This document shows, piece after piece, positions 1 to 5,151 of a DNA stretch of 5,151 nucleotides. A model generated the notes under the pieces. The model did no database searches. It had not been told where the DNA came from and was given only the letters and a program-made list of their open reading frames with translations. The number at the start of each line of letters is the position of its first letter. Position 1 is the first letter of the stretch. Made by a program: the position numbers and the translations under genes. This DNA comes from Burkholderiaceae bacterium (GTDB taxonomy: Bacteria > Pseudomonadota > Gammaproteobacteria > Burkholderiales > Burkholderiaceae): positions 1 to 5,151 of the forward strand of contig JALORV010000099.1 of NCBI GenBank assembly GCA_025458735.1, read 5' to 3'.

Positions 1-1
1 A

Positions 2-628
2 CTGCTGGAAACCCGCGTGCTCGGCGTGCTGGTCGAAAAGGAGCACACGGTCGCGGACATCTATCCGCTGTCGCTCAACGCACTGACGGCAGGCTGCAAT
101 CAGAAGAACAACCGCGCGCCGGTGCTGGCGGCGACCGAGGCCGAGGTGCAGGCGGCGATCGACCGGCTACGGCCGCTGTCGCTGGTGATCGAATCGAGCG
201 GCTCGCGGGTCATGCGCTACTCGCACAACGTCGGCCGCGTGCTGCGCATTCCGTCGGAGGCGGTGGCGCTGCTCGCCACGCTGTGGCTGCGCGGGCCGCA
301 GACGTCAGCCGAACTGCGTGCGGCCAGCGAGCGGCTGCACCGCTTTGCCGACACCAGTTCCGTCGAGGGTTTCCTCGAACAACTGGCGGGTCGACCGGCC
401 GAGGCGGGCGGTCCGCTGGTCGTGCTGCTGGCGCGCGAAGCCGGCGCGCGCGAGCGCCGCTGGTCGCAGCTGCTGTCGCCCGCCGCGCCGGATCCGCAGG
501 CCGGAGTTCCCCCGAGATGGCCGAGCTGCGTCGTCGCATCGAACAGCTCGAAGCCAGGCCCGGCTGAGTCCGGCCAGAACACGGGGGCGCTGGCAGGCGC
601 GTCCTGCTGCCGTCCGCGCAACCTGTAA
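2..628 (+). CDS. yceH: YceH family (DUF480) protein, 5'-truncated by the window, frameshifted near its 3' end
   Basis: The frame is open from base 2 and begins inside the first conserved helix (LLETRVLGVLVEKE). By comparison with E. coli YceH only about seven N-terminal residues are missing. The GTG at 17 is an internal valine, not a start. Family marks seen: YPLSLNALTAGCNQKNNR, then TLWLRGPQTSAELR of the second winged-helix half, and a FLEQL...PLVVLLAREAGARERRW segment. YceH proteins consist of two winged-helix domains and a C-terminal coiled coil; their molecular function is not settled. After about base 508 the read-through frame gives an unfamily-like tail rich in Ser, Cys and Pro that ends at 628. 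The expected helix (PEMAELRRRIEQLEARPG) lies in the neighbouring frame and stops at 565-567. The original gene therefore probably ended at 567. Family assignment is strong; whether the shift is real or a sequencing error is open. Confidence 0.85.
   Translation: MLETRVLGVLVEKEHTVADIYPLSLNALTAGCNQKNNRAPVLAATEAEVQAAIDRLRPLSLVIESSGSRVMRYSHNVGRVLRIPSEAVALLATLWLRGPQTSAELRAASERLHRFADTSSVEGFLEQLAGRPAEAGGPLVVLLAREAGARERRWSQLLSPAAPDPQAGVPPRWPSCVVASNSSKPGPAESGQNTGALAGASCCRPRNL
509..513 (+). other. Probable -1 frameshift site in a C5 run of yceH
   Basis: The yceH frame reads GTT CCC CCG AGA across 506-517. Adding one C to the run of five C would give GTT CCC CCC GAG ATG and continue directly into the 18-residue charged helix PEMAELRRRIEQLEARPG, with a stop at 565-567. 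That helix resembles the coiled-coil end of YceH proteins, whereas the uncorrected frame does not. A lost C in the genome or an assembly/read error is the simplest explanation. A ribosomal -1 slip on CCG to CCC is possible, but the surrounding sequence is not a classical X-XXY-YYZ heptamer. Confidence 0.7.
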
Positions 629-640
629 CACCGCGTTACA
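624..640. promoter_or_regulatory. Palindromic operator candidate, TGTAAC-N5-GTTACA
   Basis: A perfect 6-bp inverted repeat with a 5-bp spacer (TGTAACACCGCGTTACA) stands out as AT-containing in a very GC-rich stretch. It lies about 28 bp upstream of a -10-like hexamer, so its centre would fall near -48 relative to a start point around 680. That is a usual place for an activator, or for a repressor overlapping the -35 region. The GTTACA half-site recalls boxes of OmpR-family regulators such as RstA, but the regulator is not identifiable from sequence. The TAA at 626-628 that ends the uncorrected yceH frame lies inside this element, which fits with the true yceH end being at 567. Confidence 0.5.
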
Positions 641-667
641 CACCGCCGGCCGCGACCACCCGCTGCG

Positions 668-673
668 TAGAAT
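668..673 (+). promoter_or_regulatory. Possible -10 hexamer (TAGAAT) for the efflux operon
   Basis: TAGAAT is a five-of-six match to TATAAT and one of very few AT-rich hexamers in the intergenic region. No TTGACA-like -35 is found 16-18 bp upstream (the region reads GCCGGC), so a sigma-70 promoter here would be weak or need an activator, which suits the inverted repeat just upstream. A start point near 680 would leave about 24 nt of leader before the GTG at 704. Confidence 0.35.
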
Positions 674-693
674 CGCGGCTCTTCCTTGACGCT

Positions 694-697
694 GGAA
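694..697 (+). promoter_or_regulatory. Ribosome binding site (GGAA) that favours the GTG start of the adaptor gene
   Basis: GGAA sits 6 nt before the GTG at 704 and 9 nt before a second GTG at 707. The longer alternative, TTG at 686, has only CT-rich sequence (GGCTCTTCC) ahead of it and would leave about 5 nt of leader if the TAGAAT hexamer is the -10. This favours initiation at 704 or 707. Confidence 0.45.
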
Positions 698-703
698 CGC
701 TTC

Positions 704-2197
704 GTGGTGAACAGATCCCGTTGGTGGCTTGCGCTGGCCGTTGCTGCCGTCGTCATCGGCGCGATGGCGTGGTGGCTGACCCGCTCGCAGGCCGAGGCGC
801 CGAAGTTCCGCACGGCGAAGATCGAGCGAGGGCCGCTGACGGCCTCGGTGTCGTCGACCGGCACGCTCAATCCCGTGACCTCGGTGCAGGTCGGCACCCA
901 GGTCTCCGGCCAGATCAAGGAACTGTTCGTCGACTTCAACTCGCCGGTGAAGAAGGGCGAGCTGATCGCGCGCATCGATCCGGAGACCTTCCAGTACCGG
1001 GTGCGGCAGGCCGAGGCCGACCTCGAGGCCGCGCGCTCGTCGCTGAACCGGGCCAGCGTCGCGCTCGCCAACACGCTGCGAGACCTGAACCGCACCAAGG
1101 AGCTGGTCGCCCGCAACTTCACGTCGCCGGCCGAACTCGACCGTGCGCAGTCGACCTACGACCTGGCCGCCGCCGAGGTGCGCACGGCGCAGGCGGTGGT
1201 GCAGCAGCGCGAGGCGCAGCTGGCGACCTCGCGCGTCGACCTCGGCCGCACCGAGATCCGCGCGCCGGTCGACGGCGTGGTGATCAAGCGCAGTGTCGAT
1301 GTCGGCCAGACCGTGGCCGCCAGCCTGCAGGCGCCGGAGCTGTTCGTGATTGCACGCGACCTGCGCGACATGCAGGTCGATACCTCGATCGACGAGGCCG
1401 ATGTCGGCCGCATCCGCGTCGGCCAGAAGGCAACGTTCACCGTCGATGCATTTCCCGGGCGGACCTTCAACGGCGAGGTGAGGACCGTACGCAAGGCGCC
1501 GCAGAACACGCAGAACGTGGTCACCTACATCGCGATCGTCTCGGCCAGCAACGACCGGGGCGAACTGCTGCCGGGCATGACGGCCAATGTGCGCATCGTC
1601 ACCGACACGCGTGACTCGGTGCTCAAGGCGCCGAACGGGGCGCTGCGCTTCCGTCCTGCCGGCACGCCGGCCGACACCGCCAGGCCGGAGGGGAGCAAGG
1701 CTGCGGCGGCGCCGGCGGCCCCTGCAGGCGGCGGCCCGCTCGCGCAGTTTCGCGAACGGCTGGTGAGCGAACTCAAGCTCGATGCCGAGCAGCAGCAGCG
1801 GCTCGAACCGATCTTCGCCGAGATGCGCAACAAGTTCATGGGCCTGCGCGAACTGCCCGAGGAGGCGCGCGCCAAGGCGGGCGGTGCGATCCGCGCCGAG
1901 CTGCGGGCCCGCATCGAGGACGTGTTGAAGCCCGAGCAGAAGGCGCGTTATGCCGAGATCGCAGCCGAGTTTGCCGGCCGTGCCGGCGGCGGATCGACGA
2001 CACGCGGACGGCTGTGGGTGCTCGACGGCAATGTGCCGCGGGCGCTCGAGGTACGCATCGGCCTGTCCGACGGCACCATGACCGAGGTCAGCGGCGACGG
2101 CGTCAGCGAGGGGCTGGAGGTCATCGTCGGCCAGACCGCTCCGGCCGGCAGCACACCGGCCGCGCCCAAGGGCGCGCCGCCGCGGATGTTCTTCTGA
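704..2197 (+). CDS. macA: MacA-type periplasmic adaptor of an ABC efflux pump, with a Spy/CpxP-like insert
   Basis: Membrane-fusion protein linking an inner-membrane MacB-type transporter to a TolC-type channel. Numbered from GTG 704 (497 aa): a basic start then one membrane anchor (about 7-25); the first half of the lipoyl domain (54-91); an alpha-hairpin (94-180) with the TolC-docking tip motif R130-x3-L134-x6-S141; the second lipoyl half with IRAPVDGVVIKRSVDVGQTV; a beta-barrel (223-301) starting MQVDTSIDEADVGRI, which is very MacA-like; and a membrane-proximal domain interrupted by an Ala/Pro/Gly linker and a helical insert (about 345-424), then resuming at GRLWVLDGNVPRALEVRIGL. It is longer than E. 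coli MacA (about 370 aa), mostly because of the insert and linkers. TTG 686 (503 aa) and GTG 707 are alternative starts. It is the first gene of a pump operon, 90 bp ahead of the ATPase. Substrate unknown: MacAB relatives export macrolides, peptides, lipids or siderophores. Confidence 0.93.
   Translation: MVNRSRWWLALAVAAVVIGAMAWWLTRSQAEAPKFRTAKIERGPLTASVSSTGTLNPVTSVQVGTQVSGQIKELFVDFNSPVKKGELIARIDPETFQYRVRQAEADLEAARSSLNRASVALANTLRDLNRTKELVARNFTSPAELDRAQSTYDLAAAEVRTAQAVVQQREAQLATSRVDLGRTEIRAPVDGVVIKRSVDVGQTVAASLQAPELFVIARDLRDMQVDTSIDEADVGRIRVGQKATFTVDAFPGRTFNGEVRTVRKAPQNTQNVVTYIAIVSASNDRGELLPGMTANVRIVTDTRDSVLKAPNGALRFRPAGTPADTARPEGSKAAAAPAAPAGGGPLAQFRERLVSELKLDAEQQQRLEPIFAEMRNKFMGLRELPEEARAKAGGAIRAELRARIEDVLKPEQKARYAEIAAEFAGRAGGGSTTRGRLWVLDGNVPRALEVRIGLSDGTMTEVSGDGVSEGLEVIVGQTAPAGSTPAAPKGAPPRMFF
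1736..1969 (+). other. Spy/CpxP-like (LTxxQ) helical domain inserted in the adaptor
   Basis: This stretch codes for about 78 charged, helix-favouring residues with two LTxxQ-like marks: LKLDAEQQQRLEPIFAEMR near its start and LKPEQKARYAEI near its end, joined by a helix-rich middle (ELPEEARAKAGGAIRAELRARIEDV). Spy and CpxP, periplasmic envelope-stress proteins, have the same pattern of long helices opening with L-T/D-x-x-Q. Flexible linkers flank it: Ala/Pro/Gly-rich before (PAAPAGGG) and GRAGGGSTTR after. That is what one expects of a self-contained module placed in a loop of the membrane-proximal domain. The domain likeness is judged by eye from motifs; a chaperone-like or sensing role is inference. 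Confidence 0.6.
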
Positions 2198-2256
2198 CGT
2201 CCGCCCGCTGGATGCCTGCCTGCTCTATGCCCGCCGGCTCGATGCCCGACTTTCGC
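2197..2256 (+). repeat. Degenerate 15-bp tandem repeat between adaptor and ATPase genes
   Basis: Four adjacent 15-bp units can be aligned from the last base of the adaptor stop codon: ACGTCCGCCCGCTGG, ATGCCTGCCTGCTCT, ATGCCCGCCGGCTCG and ATGCCCGACTTTCGC. The first matches the third at 11 of 15 positions and the second matches the third at 12 of 15. The last unit is alike only in its first nine bases. From 2212 the units read as a 16-codon frame, MPACSMPAGSMPDFRS, ending at 2262. It has no clear ribosome binding site, and I do not call it a gene. The rest of the gap to 2287 shows no promoter or terminator. Confidence 0.4.
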
Positions 2257-2287
2257 TCGTGACCCGATACGCCGGCCAGTCACCAGG

Positions 2288-3025
2288 ATGCTGATCGAGA
2301 CGCGCGACCTCCGCAAGGACTATGCCCTCGGCGACACCGTCGTGCACGCACTCGCCGGCGTCAGCCTGTCGATCGATGCGGGCGAGTTCGTCGCGGTGAT
2401 GGGGCCGTCGGGCTCGGGCAAGTCGACCTTCATGAACATGATCGGCTGTCTCGACCGGCCGACCGCGGGCAGTTACTTCCTCGCGGGCGAGGATGTCGCG
2501 CGCATGGATGGCGATGCGCTGGCCGCGGTGCGCAATCGCCGCATCGGCTTCGTGTTCCAGCAGTTCAACCTGCTGGCGCGCACCAGTGCGCTGGAAAATG
2601 TCGAGCTGCCGCTGATGTACGCCAACGTCCCGCTCAAGGACCGCCACGCGCGCGCGCTCGGCAAGCTGGCGCAGGTCGGCCTCGGCGAGCGCGCGGGCCA
2701 CCAGCCGTCGCAGCTCTCCGGCGGCCAGCAGCAGCGCGTCGCCATCGCGCGCGCACTGGTCAACGAGCCGTCGCTGATCCTCGCGGACGAGCCGACCGGC
2801 GCGCTCGACTCGCGCACCAGCGTCGAGATCATGGCGCTGCTGCAGCAGCTCAATGCCGCGGGCATGACGATCATCGTGGTGACGCACGAGAACGACATCG
2901 CCGCCTTCGCGTCGCGCGTCGTGCACTTTCGCGACGGCCGGGTGGTCAGCGATGACCGGCAGGTGCCGCGCTCGGCCGCCGCAGAGCTTGAGCGCCTGGA
3001 CCGCAGCGCGGCGGCGGTCGCATGA
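2288..3025 (+). CDS. MacB/LolD-type ABC transporter ATP-binding protein
   Basis: Cytoplasmic nucleotide-binding subunit (245 aa) that powers the permease encoded next. All ABC motifs are intact: Walker [10 protein letters not shown] (39-47), Q-loop glutamine in [10 protein letters not shown] (Q91), signature LSGGQQQR (143-150), Walker B LILADEP (163-169, catalytic E168), D-loop GALD (171-174) and switch histidine H200 in VVTHEND. The opening [22 protein letters not shown] and the phrase [11 protein letters not shown] are typical of the MacB/LolD (o228) group. In E. coli MacB this domain is fused to the permease; here it is a separate protein of the usual stand-alone length. ATG 2288 is the only sensible start in frame, yet its AGG abuts the start codon, too close to act as a Shine-Dalgarno site, so translation may depend on the upstream gene or be weak. 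The C-terminal tail (about 225-245) is Ala/Arg-rich and probably not conserved. Confidence 0.96.
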   Translation: MLIETRDLRKDYALGDTVVHALAGVSLSIDAGEFVAVMGPSGSGKSTFMNMIGCLDRPTAGSYFLAGEDVARMDGDALAAVRNRRIGFVFQQFNLLARTSALENVELPLMYANVPLKDRHARALGKLAQVGLGERAGHQPSQLSGGQQQRVAIARALVNEPSLILADEPTGALDSRTSVEIMALLQQLNAAGMTIIVVTHENDIAAFASRVVHFRDGRVVSDDRQVPRSAAAELERLDRSAAAVA

Positions 3026-3063
3026 GGCGGACAGTGCAAATCCGCGCGCGTCCGCTGCAGCGC

Positions 3064-3070
3064 GAGGGGG
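3064..3070 (+). promoter_or_regulatory. Ribosome binding site (GAGGGGG) that fixes the permease start
   Basis: GAGGGGG lies 4 nt before ATG 3075, with the GAGG core 7 nt away. It sits in the 49-bp gap after the ATPase stop codon. It supports ATG 3075 over the in-frame ATG at 2952, which would overlap the ATPase gene by 74 bp and add 41 Arg/Ala/Ser-rich residues with no likeness to the family. Confidence 0.7.
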
Positions 3071-3074
3071 TGGC

Positions 3075-4307
3075 ATGAACGCGATGATGGTGCTGCGCGT
3101 GGCGCTCAAGGCACTGCGCGTCAACAAGCTGCGTTCCTCGCTGACGATGCTCGGCATGATCATCGGCGTGGCGGCGGTGATCGCGATGCTGGCGATCGGC
3201 GGCGGCGCGCAGGAGCGCGTGCGCGACCAGCTGAAGAACCTCGGCTCGAACCTGATGCTGATCATTCCGGGCTCGACCACCGCGAGCGGCGTGCGGCTCG
3301 GCACCGGCGCGGCGCAGACGCTCACGGAGGAAGACGCACAGGCGATCGCGCTCGAGGTCGAGGGCGTGGTGGTGGCGGCGCCGTCGCTGCGCGGTGCCGG
3401 GCAGGTGGTCGCCGGCAACGCCAACTGGTCGACCCAGTTTTTCGGCACCAACAACGACTACCTGATTGCGCGCGACTGGCCGCTCGCCTCGGGGCGGCTG
3501 TTCGAGCCGAACGAGATCAGCAGCTCCGGCAAGGTGGCGCTGATCGGCCTGACGACCGCGCAGCAGCTGTTCGGCGACGCCGACCCGGTCGATCAGGTGA
3601 TCCGCGTGCGCAAGGTGCCGCTGACGATCATCGGCGTGCTGGCGCGCAAGGGCCAGAACGCGCTCGGGCAGGATCAGGACGACATCGTGCTGATGCCGAT
3701 CTCGACCGCGCGCAACCGCGTGCTCGGCCAGACCCAGGGCAAGCAGCGGCGCGTCGGCACCATCTCGGTCAAGACCGCCGACGGTGCCGACATGAAGGCG
3801 ATCGAGGAGAAGATCAAGGAACTGCTGCGCCAGCGCATGAAGGTGCAGCCGGGTGCCGAGGATCCGTTCACGATCCGCAACCTGACCGAGATCCTGCAGG
3901 CGCAGGAGGCTGCCAGCCGGGTGCTGACGCTGCTGCTCGGCGCGGTCGCCTCGGTGTCGCTGCTGGTCGGCGGCATCGGCATCATGAACATCATGCTGGT
4001 CAGCGTCACCGAACGCACGCGCGAGATCGGGCTGAGAATGGCGGTCGGCGCGCGCGGCAAGGACATCCTGAAGCAGTTCCTGGTGGAGGCCGTGACGCTG
4101 TCGATGATCGGCGGCGCGCTCGGCATCCTGCTCGGCGTCGCGGCCTCGTTCGCGGTGGGCGAGTTCGCCAACTGGCGCACCGACATCACGCCGCAGGCGA
4201 TCGCGCTGGCGGTCGGCTTTTCGGCCGCAGTGGGGGTGTTTTTCGGCTTTTACCCGGCGCGCAAGGCCTCGCGCCTGCTGCCGATCGAGGCGCTGCGCTA
4301 CGAATAG
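3075..4307 (+). CDS. MacB-type ABC transporter permease (FtsX-like, four TM helices)
   Basis: Inner-membrane subunit (410 aa) of the tripartite pump. It starts [32 protein letters not shown], the amphipathic entry helix and TM1 (about 22-43) of MacB permeases. A large periplasmic domain of the MacB_PCD type follows (about 45-280, with FGTNNDYL and [23 protein letters not shown]). TM2 (283-308, [13 protein letters not shown]) leads into the coupling motif [15 protein letters not shown] (313-327), which contacts the ATPase. TM3 (about 337-360) and TM4 (about 372-393) precede the standard ending [18 protein letters not shown]. In the family it does not pass substrate through the membrane but uses ATP-driven bending (mechanotransmission) to push substrate from the periplasm through adaptor and TolC channel. 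Length is normal for a permease without the fused ATPase. It follows the ATPase by 49 bp, surely in the same operon. Substrate not deducible. Confidence 0.95.
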   Translation: MNAMMVLRVALKALRVNKLRSSLTMLGMIIGVAAVIAMLAIGGGAQERVRDQLKNLGSNLMLIIPGSTTASGVRLGTGAAQTLTEEDAQAIALEVEGVVVAAPSLRGAGQVVAGNANWSTQFFGTNNDYLIARDWPLASGRLFEPNEISSSGKVALIGLTTAQQLFGDADPVDQVIRVRKVPLTIIGVLARKGQNALGQDQDDIVLMPISTARNRVLGQTQGKQRRVGTISVKTADGADMKAIEEKIKELLRQRMKVQPGAEDPFTIRNLTEILQAQEAASRVLTLLLGAVASVSLLVGGIGIMNIMLVSVTERTREIGLRMAVGARGKDILKQFLVEAVTLSMIGGALGILLGVAASFAVGEFANWRTDITPQAIALAVGFSAAVGVFFGFYPARKASRLLPIEALRYE

Positions 4308-4369
4308 CGGCGCCGCCGCCATGCTTATTGCGCGGCTGGCCGCGGCCGGCTCCGGCAGCATGACGACGC

Positions 4370-4387
4370 CCCGGACTTCACTCCGGG
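4370..4387 (+). promoter_or_regulatory. Small hairpin just upstream of the sensor gene
   Basis: CCCGGA and TCCGGG form a perfect 6-bp GC-rich stem with a 6-nt loop, ending 9 nt before ATG 4397. There is no T-run, so it is not a normal rho-independent terminator. It includes the only G-rich stretch (GGG, 4385-4387) that could serve as ribosome binding site, so it might restrain translation. The rest of 4308-4396 holds a further 6-bp pair (CATGCT at 4320-4325, AGCATG at 4357-4362) and no convincing promoter. In a GC-rich genome a 6-bp stem can occur by chance. Confidence 0.25.
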
Positions 4388-4396
4388 TCTGGCCCG

Positions 4397-5151
4397 ATGC
4401 ACCTCGACCTCCCCCGGCGGCGCGGCCGCCACGATCTTCGCCTGACGGCCTGCCTGGCCGGCGGCCTGCTGGCTGCGCTGCTGGCGCTCGCCTGGCCGGC
4501 CGAAGCGATGGCGATGCTGCGCAACCTCGGGCTGCAGCCCGACGCTCGCGATCGCCTGTGGCTGGCGGCCTTCAGCGGCTTCTCGCTGGGCCTGGCGCTG
4601 GGACTGCTGGTCTACGAACTGCGCGCGCGCGGCATCTCGATTGCGCTGCGGCGGCTGACTGACCTGGCGGCGAGCATGGATGGCCGTTTCCCGGATGAGA
4701 GTCGGCGCGGCAAGATCAGGCAGGAGCTGGACCGTCTGTCGGACGAGGTGCTGTACTCCGCGCGACGCATCACGCGCGAGCGCAAGGAATTCGACAACCG
4801 CGCCACCGCCTGGCAGGCCATGTTCGCCGCTACGCTGGACGCGATGTTCGTGCTCGACGCCGAAGGCAAGGTCAAGGAACTGAACCCGGCGGCCGAGCGG
4901 CAGTTCCGCATCACGGCCGACCAGGCCGTCGGCTCGCACCTGGCAGACCTGCTGTTCCCGCTGCCGCATCGCGCCCTCGACCACGCCGCCTTCATGCAGG
5001 ACCTCGCCGCCGGCAAGGCGGTCGGCCGGCGCCAGGAGATGATCGTGCACTGCGGCCAGCGCCAGTTTCCGGTCGACCTGGCGATGGCCGAGTTCCGCGT
5101 CGGCGAAGAGCTCGGCCTGATCGTCACCGCGCGCGACATCTCGGCACAGCG
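4397..5151 (+). CDS. Membrane-bound PAS-domain sensor protein (probably histidine kinase or diguanylate cyclase), 3' end outside the window
   Basis: The frame is open from a stop at 4361-4363 to the end of the window; ATG 4397 is the first start and gives 251 residues so far. A basic head (MHLDLPRRRGRHDLR) leads into TM1 (about 15-36). A short loop of about 20 residues and TM2 (about 54-74) follow, then a charged helical linker (about 80-135, HAMP- or coiled-coil-like: ALRRLTDLAASMDG, RQELDRLSDEVL). A PAS domain (about 138-249) begins AMFAATLDAMFVLDAEGKVKELNPAAERQF and ends LGLIVTARDISAQ, a classic PAS core with the usual D-I-S exit to an output domain. The tiny periplasmic loop argues for sensing in the membrane or by the cytoplasmic PAS. 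No heme- or flavin-binding motif is evident. The output domain is beyond the window, so kinase, GGDEF/EAL or other cannot be decided. Same strand as the pump genes, 89 bp downstream. Confidence 0.8.
   Translation, partial: MHLDLPRRRGRHDLRLTACLAGGLLAALLALAWPAEAMAMLRNLGLQPDARDRLWLAAFSGFSLGLALGLLVYELRARGISIALRRLTDLAASMDGRFPDESRRGKIRQELDRLSDEVLYSARRITRERKEFDNRATAWQAMFAATLDAMFVLDAEGKVKELNPAAERQFRITADQAVGSHLADLLFPLPHRALDHAAFMQDLAAGKAVGRRQEMIVHCGQRQFPVDLAMAEFRVGEELGLIVTARDISAQ

Noticed and set aside
686..691. TTGACG as a -35 box
   Set aside because: No -10-like hexamer lies 16-18 bp downstream (GAACAG and neighbours), and it would place the promoter within the adaptor gene.
217..1122. Minus-strand open frame (301 codons) spanning the end of yceH, the intergenic region and the start of the adaptor gene
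   Set aside because: It crosses two real genes on the other strand and shows no domain; its Ser/Arg/Ala-rich composition is that of a shadow frame.
721..1614. Plus-strand alternative frame (297 codons) inside the adaptor gene
   Set aside because: Composition is Arg/Gly/Ala/His-rich with no family likeness; the overlapping frame encodes a clear MacA protein.
2952..3074. N-terminal extension of the permease from ATG 2952
   Set aside because: It would overlap the ATPase gene and add 41 residues unlike the family; ATG 3075 has a strong ribosome binding site and the expected permease N-terminus.
2225..3454. Minus-strand open frame (409 codons) opposite the ATPase gene
   Set aside because: It is antisense to an intact ABC ATPase, has no recognisable domain, and is explained by the scarcity of stop codons in GC-rich DNA.
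2946..4361. Long minus-strand open frame (471 codons) opposite the permease
   Set aside because: Its translation is His/Arg/Asp/Gln-rich low-complexity typical of the antisense of a GC-rich gene, while the + strand encodes a full MacB permease with all family motifs.
4320..4362. Possible terminator hairpin after the permease (CATGCT/AGCATG pair with GC-rich interior)
   Set aside because: The outer stem is only 6 bp around a long interior with poor pairing, and no T-run follows, so it is not a credible intrinsic terminator.
4321..4662. Open frame of 113 codons from ATG 4321
   Set aside because: Pro/Arg/Ala-rich with no family likeness, and it overlaps the out-of-frame start of the two-TM PAS sensor, which has clear membrane segments and a PAS domain.

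Overview
This is a GC-rich window in which all recognisable genes lie on the + strand. The protein families, their close match to proteobacterial homologues and the codon use (third positions mostly G or C) suggest a high-GC proteobacterium, most plausibly a betaproteobacterium of the Burkholderiales or Rhodocyclales type. The taxonomic call is an inference from general character; no rRNA or other marker is present.

Layout. (1) Positions 1 to about 567/628 hold the 3' part of a YceH/DUF480 gene whose first few codons lie outside the window. Its conserved C-terminal helix is in a different frame from the body, so the gene carries a -1 frameshift at a run of five C. (2) Positions 568-703 are intergenic, with a perfect 6-bp inverted repeat (TGTAAC-N5-GTTACA) and a -10-like TAGAAT in front of the next gene. 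(3) Positions 704-2197 encode a MacA-type membrane-fusion (adaptor) protein with an extra helical domain resembling Spy/CpxP (LTxxQ) inserted near its C-terminus. (4) Positions 2198-2287 are a short intergenic region with a degenerate 15-bp tandem repeat. (5) Positions 2288-3025 encode a MacB/LolD-type ABC ATPase. (6) Positions 3075-4307 encode a MacB-type four-helix permease. (7) Positions 4308-4396 are intergenic with a small hairpin. (8) Positions 4397-5151 are the 5' part of a two-TM, PAS-containing sensor protein, cut by the window end before its output domain.

How they work together. The adaptor, ATPase and permease form a tripartite export pump of the MacAB-TolC kind, with the ATPase and permease as two separate polypeptides rather than the fused MacB of E. 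coli. The adaptor has the R-x3-L-x6-S hairpin-tip motif used to dock on TolC-type channels, but no outer-membrane channel gene is in the window. The sensor gene follows on the same strand 89 bp later and could be co-transcribed or regulate envelope functions; this is only positional inference.

The window is mostly an ordinary transporter operon. The signals most worth a second look are the Spy/CpxP-like domain grafted into the adaptor, the frameshifted yceH end, and the palindromic operator candidate in front of the pump genes. I see no CRISPR array, mobile element, tRNA or rRNA.
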